Of a stretch of 64,000 bases of DNA, positions 42,727 through 52,200 are shown one piece after another. The notes beneath the pieces were generated by a model. The model was not told the origin of the DNA. It worked only from the letters and a program-made list of their open reading frames with translations, and made no database searches. Position 1 is the stretch's first letter, and the number at the start of each line of letters is the position of its first letter. The translations under genes and the position numbers were made by a program. The DNA is from Rehmannia glutinosa (lineage: Eukaryota > Streptophyta > Magnoliopsida > Lamiales > Orobanchaceae), in assembly GCA_016081115.2 (NCBI GenBank), contig JABTTQ020001091.1:310001-374000 (forward strand). The letters run 5' to 3'.

Positions 42727-43018
42727 ATTGGAAAATTAGTCATGTAACTTAGGGGGCGACAAAATCGGTCCTACTCAAGCTCAAAATTTTAATTTAGTCC
42801 TGTAAATAATAAAATTGCCCAATTTTAGATTTATTTTCGCCGTAACTTTAGAAATTGGCAGCAAATTGTCCATCACATATGGTACACGTCGGCCCAATTT
42901 TTAAAATTCGAGCGGAAATAAGACTTAAATTTGACGATTTTAGTACTTGTCGGACTAAGTTTTCGAAGCATGAACAATGTTGTCACCCCAAAGTTATAAG
43001 ACTACTTTTGTAATTTCG
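42727..43018. mobile_element. palindromic MITE, same family
   Basis: GGAAAATTAGTCATGTAACT on the left and AAAGTTATAAGACTACTTTT on the right, with the same inner TTTTCGCCGTAACTTTAG motif. It lies ~190 bp from the previous copy in the same orientation. Confidence 0.7.
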
Positions 43019-43307
43019 CTTAAATAACAACCAAAATTTCCCTCCAAAAAAAAAAAACAACCAAAATTATTAACAACAATCACTCGTAATGTAATTAATT
43101 CAAATAACACGTTATTAATACATCAGCTATTCCGCTAGCCAAACTGTAATTGTACATAGATTAGTTATGGTAGTTTCCGTTGATATTTATTATTAAAAAA
43201 ATATATTTCCATTAAGTATTATAAGATTAAAATATGAATGGCACTACTGCAACGCTAATCAATTACAAAAGCATCGTCTAGCCACTTTTGGAACCTTTTG
43301 TTGTAGT

Positions 43308-43990
43308 GTGCCGGAGCCCCGATTACATCTTCTGTTTCATCTAATATTCTTGTGCTGCGAGAGGCAGGGGCGGCCTTGGGGCGGCGCAAATGGTGCCGCC
43401 ACACAGGGCCCCCTTCGGCGAGGGGAGTCTTTCTTATATATATATATATATATATATAGTTTTACTTATATATTTGTAGAAGTTGGCAAAAATGACAGAT
43501 ATAAGATGGCAAATTGGCTGTGGCTTTGCTTTATATTTCTGAGGCAATGGGTTCAAGTCTTGGTAGAAGCAAATTTGAATTATTTTTCCATTTTCTATAT
43601 CTAACTTTTGGTTTTTTTTCTTTTTGTTTTTTGGCAAAACAAACCAATAACTTTGCATTATTTTTTATTATTAAAATAGGTATTTATATGTTAAATCAAT
43701 GAAATTGCATTTGTAACGTTATTTTTGTTTTATTTTTTATTTTTTTATGTAAACACAAGGGTCCCATTATTATTTTTTGCTCCAGGCCCCTCGAATCGTA
43801 GGACCGGCTCTGGCAAGAGGCCCACCATTCCTTCGCGGAGGCTTATGATGGACGACGGGAGAAAGTTTTGGACTTCCCACCGATCTTCAATTTGCATTCA
43901 CTGGAAAATTTACATATATTGAGGCCCCAAGATTGCCATATTACGATTCAAGTTTGCTGGTCTAGGACTTATAGGGTTGTACCAGATTAG
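43308..43990 (+). pseudogene. unrecognised ORF interrupted by a hAT-type element
   Basis: Joining 43308-43364 to 43821-43990 (one copy of the target duplication) gives about 75 open codons ending at TAG, preceded by TTTTGTTGTAG, which could be a splice acceptor. Fragments such as LREAHHSFAEAYD and LDFPPIFNLHSLENLH look protein-like. I do not recognise the family. It may be an exon or gene fragment or just chance; no other exon was found nearby. Confidence 0.3.
43365..43812. mobile_element. hAT-type element (448 bp)
   Basis: Ends CAGGGGCGGCC and GGACCGGCTCTG, flanked by GCGAGAGG (43357-43364) and GCAAGAGG (43813-43820), an 8-bp duplication with one mismatch. Contains a TA microsatellite. No transposase. 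A terminal fragment of a relative is at about 46733-46770. Confidence 0.85.
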
Positions 43991-44362
43991 TTTTCATACT
44001 TTCATTTTCAAACTCACATAAAATCCAATTTCATTTATGCATTATAGTCCAAATATAATTCCAATTTCCTGCTTTTCTTTTTTTTTAAAAAAAGCCATTT
44101 TTTAGATGAAAACCAATAAAATTTCAAAACTCGTTTTTATTAAACACTAGAAATCGGAACATATATATACATACACACCCATTGATGAAATCCAATCAAA
44201 CCATGTATACACACCCATGAACATCCCCTTAGAAAATAGATCCACATTTTCCTCCACATTATTCTCCCTTTTAACAAAAATCATTTCTAACATTTCCACC
44301 ATTCCTCTTCCAAATTAATCCCAATCTCCACCATTTCCATTCCCTCTCTCCAATCCATCGCC
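43991..44362. promoter_or_regulatory. upstream region of hyccin gene
   Basis: No other gene. ACATATATATACATACAC near 44160 is a possible TATA region ~200 bp before the ATG. The last 100 bases are C/T-rich, as in plant 5' leaders. Confidence 0.4.
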
Positions 44363-45364
44363 ATGGACGACGAAGACGAAGAACTCCCATCATCATCCCC
44401 TCCGAAAACAACCCCAATCCACAAACCCCGCATCACATGGTCCGATTCCTACACCAAAGCCATCCAAGCCATCGAATCCCTCTCCTCCATCTTCCCCGGC
44501 TCCCTCCCCCCCTCCCTCTCCTCCTCCGAGCGCCCCGCCTCCGCCCTCCTCCACGACTCCCACGTCGCCTCCGGCATCTCCGCCCTCCTCCGCCGCCCCG
44601 ACTCCGGCGCCGTCAGCGACACCCTCTGCGCCTGGCTCTACGACACGTTCCACACGTGCGAGCCCGACCTCCACCTCGTCGTCCTCCGATTCCTCCCCGC
44701 GCTCGCCGGCGTCTACCTGACACGCGCCGCCCTCAACAAACCCCTCGCCGGGTTCGAGTCCGTCCTCCTCGCCATCTACGCCCACGAGACCGCCTCCCGC
44801 GGCGGCCAGGCCGTCACCGTCAGCATCCCCGACCTGGCCCACTCCAGCATCTACCACGAAACCAAACAGACCGCCAAAAACGGGTCCACCGAGCTCCACC
44901 TGGCAGTTATCTCCCCCAGCCTCGAGCCGTTTGGGACCGTCCGATCGACGCGGAGGGCGAGGATCGTAGGTGTCGCCTTGGAATTGTACTACAGCAAGAT
45001 CTCGGAAATCCCGGTGGGGTCCAAAATCGAGTTTTGTGAATTTTGCGAGATTTGGTCCGGGCGAGAAAGCGAAATTGAGGGTGAGAGACAAAAAGGGAGA
45101 ATAAATCTGCCGTGGGAGGTTTTGCAGCCGGTTTTGAGGATTGTTGGGCACTGTTTGATGGGGCCTGGGAAAAATGAAGAGCTTTTTAAGGCCGCGTTTT
45201 CTGCGTGTAAATGTTTGCACGTGAGGGCGTTGAAAGATATTAATCCCAAGGCGATTCTTGCGACGGGGAGTCTTTTGAAGCTTGCGGAAATGGCTGGGGG
45301 GGATAATAGTAGTGATGTTGTTGATTATACTGAGATATCTATGAGTAATGTCATAACAATGTGA
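44363..45364 (+). CDS. HYC: hyccin-family protein (PI4-kinase complex subunit)
   Basis: 333 codons in a single exon from ATG at 44363 to TGA at 45362. The acidic start MDDEDEELPSSSPPK is followed by the hyccin domain: WSDSYTKAIQAIESLSSIFP, SGISALLRRPDSGAVSDTLC, AWLYDTFHTCEPDLHLVVLR, FLPALAGVYL, FESVLLAIYAHE, then SSIYHE and RARIVGVALELYYSKIS. The C-terminal part includes CLMGPGKNEELFKAAFSACK and CLHVRALKDINPKAILATGS. In plants hyccin joins the PI4Kalpha1, NPG and EFOP proteins in the complex that makes PI4P at the plasma membrane. The 5' 600 bases are very GC-rich at third positions, unlike the rest of the window. No indel or stop is present. Intronless like other plant copies, as far as I recall. 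Confidence 0.9.
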   Translation: MDDEDEELPSSSPPKTTPIHKPRITWSDSYTKAIQAIESLSSIFPGSLPPSLSSSERPASALLHDSHVASGISALLRRPDSGAVSDTLCAWLYDTFHTCEPDLHLVVLRFLPALAGVYLTRAALNKPLAGFESVLLAIYAHETASRGGQAVTVSIPDLAHSSIYHETKQTAKNGSTELHLAVISPSLEPFGTVRSTRRARIVGVALELYYSKISEIPVGSKIEFCEFCEIWSGRESEIEGERQKGRINLPWEVLQPVLRIVGHCLMGPGKNEELFKAAFSACKCLHVRALKDINPKAILATGSLLKLAEMAGGDNSSDVVDYTEISMSNVITM

Positions 45365-46002
45365 TTTGAGGGCCGGTTTTTAATTTTTGGTAATTTTGGT
45401 GGGATTATTTTTTTGGTTGATTTTTTTTAAGTTTTGTAGGGATCGAGTAATAATGATCAGAAAATGGAGTATAGATAAAGAATTAATACAGTGATTTTAT
45501 TTTTCATCTGGTTTAAACCAGAGTTCTAAAAATCTCAGTCTAGCCCCGACTGGTCCCCACGTAACTGCTAGATAAAGAATATAGGTGATTTGATCTTTTG
45601 TTTTGGTTAATGGAGGAAATTTGGGACCGGAGAGGATGAAAAATGTTGGAAATATTTCCAACTTCATCATATGAAAAAAATTGAGAAGAGCAAAATATTA
45701 AAACATGAAGAAGTTATATATGTTCTTCCTGGGGAAAAAAAAGAAGTTACATACGGAAAAAACAAAGAATTGAATTAGATGACCGTAGTGTATTTAAATT
45801 CTCTAAATTGTACCCCATGTGTGTGTCTAACGGAATGTCATTTAAGTTTATGTTATTATGCAAAGAGAAAAAATTTAATTCTGTAACGTTATCATAATTT
45901 AATACAGCTTTTAAATTGATATATACTTCGTTATTGTTATATTATCAAATATTTTTAAATAAATAATAAATAAACTAATTAAAATGTCGTAAACTTGGTA
46001 TA
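45365..46002. other. gene-free region 3' of hyccin
   Basis: AT-rich 3' flank with AATAATGATC and AATTAATAC stretches that could act in polyadenylation. No gene. Confidence 0.5.
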
Positions 46003-46047
46003 CCTATATATAAATTGTTTTTACGCAAGAGGGCAACCTAGTATATT
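46003..46047 (+). promoter_or_regulatory. core promoter of inverted SPH 46088-46548
   Basis: CTATATATAAATTG (TATA), then CAACCTAGTATATTCTC. This is homologous to the 41041-41499 promoter and to its leader (TTTTACATTTCAC shared), but on the plus strand. Confidence 0.6.
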
Positions 46048-46087
46048 CTCAGTTCTTAAGTTTTACATTTCACATTGTAACAGAACA

Positions 46088-46548
46088 ATGCTAATGACTT
46101 ACGTGACAATGGAAAATATCATAGTTTGTCTCATTTTATTTGCGAGCATTTTCCAAAGCCACGGCATCGTCTTTAATAATACTAAAGTTAAATGTCCTAT
46201 TACTGATGAATTTCAGGTTCATGTGGTCAACAGGCTTCCATATCCAAGATTGACATTGCATTGTGCATCTGGAGACAATGAACTCGGATATCATAGAGTT
46301 ATTCCAAATTACGATTTTCATTTTGGAGTTTTTGTGAGAGTTATCTCGACAACACTCTCTTCTTTTGTCATCTTTGGTGGCAAAATAAAAATGTTGCGTT
46401 TGATGTATTTACTTCCAAACATAGTCACGATCGTTGTGTTCAAAGTATATCTTTATTGGAAAGAAAGAAAGATGGTATCTATTTTTCTAGTGGTCAGCCC
46501 CTAAATGCCTTTGAGAAGAAGTACGATTGGGAAATTGGAACATTATAG
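46088..46548 (+). pseudogene. S-protein homolog, frameshifted, inverted copy
   Basis: From ATG at 46088: MLMTYVTMENIIVCLILFAS, KCPITDEFQVHVVNRLPYPR, LTLHCASGDNELGYH, NYDFHFGVF. Two extra bases near 46320 shift the frame. The old frame resumes as SYLDNTLFFCHLWWQN, FDVFTSKHSHD, KDGIYFSSGQ and KYDWEIGTL, ending at TAG 46546-46548. The conserved C-Y-W of the last cysteine pair is replaced by S-L-L. It is closest to 41041-41499 and is the only SPH on the plus strand. Confidence 0.88.
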
Positions 46549-47149
46549 CTAGGAAGATCTCAACTTTGAACATGTGAATTAAGAGAAATATAGGCGAAAA
46601 GAGATTGAGTATTATTGCTTTTATTAATGCATGATATCACATTTTCATTGTTCTAGTAAATATTTATGTTCAAAAGTATGTTTGCAAGTATTTCATTAGG
46701 ACAAAATTATTTTTTTCGTCTTCTAATTACGTCTAGGGCCGGTCCTAACTTTCTAGGGGCCCATGACCAAAAAAAAAAAAGAGCCCTTATAAAAGAAAAA
46801 AAAAATTTATGTATATATATACAATTTGGATATAATTTAATAGAAACGTGAAAATATGTAAATTTTTAGGTTCTTTTTTTGTGTGAATATTTCGTGTTAA
46901 GCAAGTTTTCCGCACTAATTGCATATCTTTTATATTATATAAGTATTTTGTGTTGTGTTGGTTGCCATATAATTGAAACATGTCATGTTTGAGTTGCGTG
47001 TCTTGTTACAAATAATTAAACATGTCATATTTGATTCATGTAAAACATGTAAACCCGTGTCATAACACTACCAACAAACATAAGACATTTGATTAACACC
47101 TCTAATCTCAACAAATATAATCATCAAAAAAATCTTATAGTTAAAAAAA

Positions 47150-47415
47150 TGCAAAATTACTCTGGTAACTTTAGGGTGATGGCAAAAAATCTTTCAAAAT
47201 CAAGATTTGCAATATAGACCTATAGTTAAAGAAAACTTGCGATTTTGGTTCTAATTTCGTCGGAAATTGAGAAATTTTCCTTAAAACCATGACTTTTACT
47301 AGTTATTTGGGGCAATTTCTCAATTTCAAGCGAAATTAGGGTCAAAATCGAGAATTCTCGAGTTATAAGAATATTACGCAAATTACCGGATTAATTTTGC
47401 AATTTTGGCTTATAA
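47150..47415. mobile_element. palindromic MITE, diverged
   Basis: GCAAAATTACTCTGGTAACT and ACCGGATTAATTTTGC as outer arms. Inner TTTCGTCGGAAATTGAGAAA and TTTCTCAATTTCAAGCGAAA pair. Confidence 0.6.
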
Positions 47416-48236
47416 AAATCTCAATATAAAAAACAATCCAATCTCAAAGCAAGTCCAAAACGAAGTAACGAATTGTGCAAATGGTATATATTTATATTTT
47501 GATATGGGGCAATTTTTTTAACACTCCACTATTTTCTACCCACCAAGATAACAAAACTCTTTTCTACCCAAATGGCGAAATTGCCCTTCTTTAAGGCCAT
47601 CTCGGTGGTTTGCACTACTTTAGTGTAGAGTCCCGCACTACTTTAGTAATCAATTCCATCCCGTAGTTTATTATTTTTCCGCACTAAAAAAAAGAATATT
47701 CCATAAGATTCTTCTTTTATTAATTTAATATTAATTTTAATTACTTATAATTGATTTTCACATTATATAAGCAATTTTATTTTATATAATATTTACTAAA
47801 TTTTTATATTCAAAATAATCAAATTAAAAAAGTATATAAAATTTAAGAAAAATAATGCAAAATATTAAAATAAAAATTCATAATAATGCAGAAACAAATA
47901 TTGTATCTGTTTTTATTTGTATTTTAATAATTTTATTTTTAGTTATTTTATGTAACTTTATCTATTTTTATGTAACTGTTTTTTATTGTGGTAATTTTAT
48001 GTTTCAAGATTTTATAATGAAATTTTATGTAAGATTTATATATTTTTGTGTAGTATTTTAAATATCATAGTATTATGAAAATTACATCTCATATTAGTCA
48101 AAAAATAATTATCACACATAATTAAATTAATTTTAATATTATTTTCTATTAGGTTAATTGAATATAAATTCAATTACAATATTCAAAAGTAAGTAAAATA
48201 TATTAAAAAAAAATAAAAAAAGTTTATCAAAACAGG

Positions 48237-48260
48237 TGCGGCGCCACATGTGGCGCCGCA
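48237..48260. repeat. perfect 24-bp GC-rich palindrome
   Basis: TGCGGCGCCACA followed at once by its exact reverse complement, in AT-rich DNA. Further GCGCCGCA and GGCGTTGGGCGC pieces lie within 80 bp downstream. Confidence 0.9.
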
Positions 48261-49212
48261 TCAGAAAGATGTAAATTAATATGTATAGCGCCGCATTGGA
48301 GGTGGAGATGGCGTTGGGCGCTTTTTTGGCGTGTTCCGGGAGAAGCTCTAAGTTGGTGTTCTTTGAATTTTGAATTTTGAATTTTGAAACGATGCAATTA
48401 ATGCTTTCTCAAAATCGTGTACACTTCCCCCCAAATACACACACACACCTATGTATAAAATCATATACCCATATCGTAACATCATATCGTGCCTTATTTA
48501 AAATTGGGCACGAAAGCACGACATCTCTAATTTTAATAACGAAATATCGCCTTATTTAAAATTGGGCACGAATATTGAACCGATATCGCGCCCGATTTTT
48601 TTTCTTGGCACGATATTGTGAAGTATTCAATATAGGCACGATATATATCGCACGTTATCTTAGATTCAAAAATTTTTAATTCTAAATATTAAAATATAAA
48701 AAAACGATAATTTGTTTAAAAACAAAAAAAGAATCAAAAATATGAAAATGGTTTTGAAAAATTATAAAATAATAAAAACTCAAAATTATTTTTTAAAGTA
48801 TCTTGAAATTATAAAATAATAAAAACTCAAAATTATAAAATGAAATTATTTAAAATGGTTTTGAAAATGGTTTTTATTTTTTAAAGTATCTTGAAATTAT
48901 AAAATAATAAAACTCAAAATTATTTTCAATTTTTTTTTTATAATAAACGATTTTACAAAAATATTTTGTTTTAAAAAAACTAAAACTTGTGTTAAAAAAA
49001 ATAAAGAAAGTATATTAATGTGAGAGATAAAATATAAGGGTATTTTTTAAGAATCACAAAATTGGTAGAAAACTTAGTTTTTTATCTCACATGTCATAAA
49101 AGTTTTTGTTCTATCCTAAAAGTGGGTAGTCCCACCATTTGCTCTTTTTTTTGATATTCCAATCTCAGTTCTCAGCCAAACCCCCACGACGAATTTCAAC
49201 TATAATTTGAAA

Positions 49213-52200
49213 ATGTCTCTTTTATGTTCACCCCCTCCATTTTTGTCCACTCCCAGTAATTCCAGGTCCCCAATTCTTCCTCTGCGGGCTGGCTCACTGT
49301 CGACGAGTCTGACTCGGAGCCGACTCGGTGGCTGCCGCCGCCGCCGCATTCTCAAGCTCGGCGCTTCCTCTAAGCTCCGCTGTTCCTCCGCCATGTCCAT
49401 TGAAGAGGGCCCCACTTCGTCCTCTTCTTTTCTTCAGGTTTCTCTATTCTTTAATTTTTATTTTTATTTTTGCCTTTTATGGTGCCTTTTCCCGTTAATT
49501 CATCTAAATGGGTTCGAAAACTTGATTAAGATGAAATAAGTTAATACGAGTAAAATATTTAAATAAATTGTGATGGACATATGGGAAATGCGAAAGGGGT
49601 TTCAATTTTTTTTATTTTTTATTATTATTTTTTTGCTTCTGGCAATGTACGTACTTGAGAGAGAAACATGGAGTTGAAGAAGCTTAAAGTACAATATATT
49701 CAACTTGTTCTCTAAATGTAAAATTAAAAATTCATACTTTCGGCCGAATTATAGCCAACCTGATTTTGTGTTCCCATGGTTTTGGCAAAGAGAAATAATG
49801 GGCTTCAGATCGGCTAAATGGAGCTATAGTGGTGTACAATCCTGCTGTTTTCCACAGAGAATTTGGGCGTACCGAGGAGCTTATGAAAAAGAGCATATTG
49901 ATTCCTTGTTTTAGTGAAATTCATTATCCTCTTGAGCCGAACTAATTACGAATGTTTGGTTATTGTCTTCTTATATTTGGTTGATATTCTTCGTTTTTTC
50001 AATTTTTTTATTGTTTGAGCTTTTCCTATTTAGAAAGATACTATTAGAATATATGGTGGGAGAAACGAGTTAATATAAAGTACGATGAGTCCTCGGTTTT
50101 CTTTTTTGTTTTTGGGGATTGGGTTGGATAGAGGGGTGGGGGTTAGGACGGGGATGAGAGCTGGCGAGTGTGGCAATTTCTGGAATTTCCGGTTTTAGTT
50201 CGCTTTTACAAAAAGAATATGAACTACAAAACCGTAATACATTTTCTGTAAGAGTGCTTAAAGGCTTTGTAGCCAGATGCGGAAAGTTGTCGTATTTATC
50301 ATTTCATCATTTAGTAATAGATAGATGCTACAAAGTAATTTTTGTTTCTGTAAAGCTATATGAGAGATCCATAATTGAAACAAAGGCAGTTCCCATAGAT
50401 TCGATTGCTTTATATTATCTTGAGTGGTTGACTTCTCTTATTCTTGAGTTTAAGGTTTAGTAGATTGGATTGACAATTAATGCATGATTGTTTTTTTCTA
50501 ACAATGGTTGTAGAGTTAGTGGAGACCTTTTTCATTCGTCCGTAGTATCTGAGGACTGAGGCAAATTCACATAGAATGGCCTTTTCCAATAGGAAAAAGA
50601 ACAATGGAGTCATGAATTATTGGTTTGTTGACAGCGATCTTGTAACACAATTTTAAACGAGCTATTTCTTTCTTAATCTAAAATAAGGGCAAGGTTAAAG
50701 CAATAGCTTGAACATGCCTTTGTGCTTTCAGAAAATCCATTTATCATCGTTCTTATCTCAAAGATATATTTTCGTTCCTTGTTTCTTTTTTGGTCTCTAT
50801 AAAGAGTTAACTCTGTTTATTTCTACTCAATAAGTGATCTTGCATTTTAATGTCATTGCAGGACAACATGTTGTACTCTCGGGCATTTTGGGTCAGTAAA
50901 GCAACAATTGCTTGGGATGTGGATGCTGGAGATGGTTCATATTGTTTGTACTGCAGTAAAAATGCTACCCTGTCTGTAGCAAATGGGGAAATTCAAGGTT
51001 TTTGCTTTACTAATAATGCCTCCTGATTAATATTTCTTCGGTTTTGAGCAAGAAATCTAATCTTCTCCCCTTGTGCAAACAGGCTATGATGTAAAATTTA
51101 AGCTTGAAAAAGTAATGAAATGCTTCCAGATCATGTGAGATACTTATTTTATGGAATGTTAATTTCTTCCTTCCTTGTGATGTTGGCTTAGCAAACTTAT
51201 TGTATTTGTTTGTCTGAAAAGACAAATTATTTATAGGATCTCCTACCAAGTTTAATCCAAAGTCTGATTTTTCATGACTTCTCTATTGTTTCAGGTAAGT
51301 GAAAAATTTCCTCATATCAAAAATTATAAGCCCCTCCAAGTTCCTCCAGCTCTGGATGTCAAAAGTTTATTGAAATACCAATTGGCTGTTGCTGTTTTAA
51401 GTTGTAAGTGCAATTTTTCCGCTTTCCATATTATCATCTCCATAATGGGACTTGTTAGTGGTCTATACATGTGCGCGCATACATCTGAAATTAGCTCAAG
51501 AATTCTTGAATACTGTAATTTGTCAATTTTGAAAGTTCATTGTTATATCCTTCGCTGCATTGTTGATCTGCTTAAGCGTTGTAACTTATCCTATTGTAAA
51601 TTTTTGTCAACTTATGAAGTTGTCATGGAATTTGTTGATCTCACATAAAATTTTGCAACTTGAATTGAAAATGATATGACTTAGAAAGAATGAAGCAAAT
51701 TGGAATGGAGTATTAGCTGCTTAAATTTACATTAGTTTTTTTTGTACTAATAATTCCTCTTATCTCTTTCTTTCATAAATATAGAGTAGTTCCAAACTCG
51801 CCTAATTGACTCCATATATCCAGCTGGTGGAGAATGCACCAATATTACTGGTCTACAGTTACCAGGTGTCCTAGATGAACTATTCTCTTACAATGGTCCT
51901 CTTGGATCAATTTTTTCATCTGAAGCAATTTATTTTTACCTTTGGGCACCCACTGCACAGGTGAGTGCATTATCCCCATTTTGATTTTTTTTCCTCTTAT
52001 GCTTCTATTATTCATTTATGGACTCCCATTGAAACTCACTTGGGCTTTTTCTTTGCAATATCGATATAAACAGAAAGTATGTGCACTTATTTATGGTGAA
52101 CCTGAAGGTGGGGATTCCTTAGAGGTTGTCCAGCTTGAGGAGTCAAATGGAGTTTGGTGTGCTAAAGGGCCAGTGACTTGGCAGGGCTGTTACTATGTCT

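Larger units (their letters stand above)
46549..49212. other. gene-free spacer with repeats
   Basis: Holds a hAT-terminus fragment (46733-46770), a palindromic MITE relative (47150-47415), a perfect 24-bp palindrome (48237-48260), a repeated CTTATTTAAAATTGGGCACG (48492, 48552), and an AT-rich tandem stretch with TTGAAATTATAAAATAATAA units (48720-48960). No coding motif. The last 150 bases precede the limit dextrinase start. Confidence 0.6.

Noticed and set aside
44437..45039. 200-codon Arg/Pro-rich plus-strand ORF
   Set aside because: Shifted frame inside hyccin with low-complexity composition.
44393..45220. 275-codon minus-strand ORF opposite hyccin
   Set aside because: Gly/Glu/Val-rich mirror of a GC-rich coding strand; no domain and the plus frame is clearly the gene.
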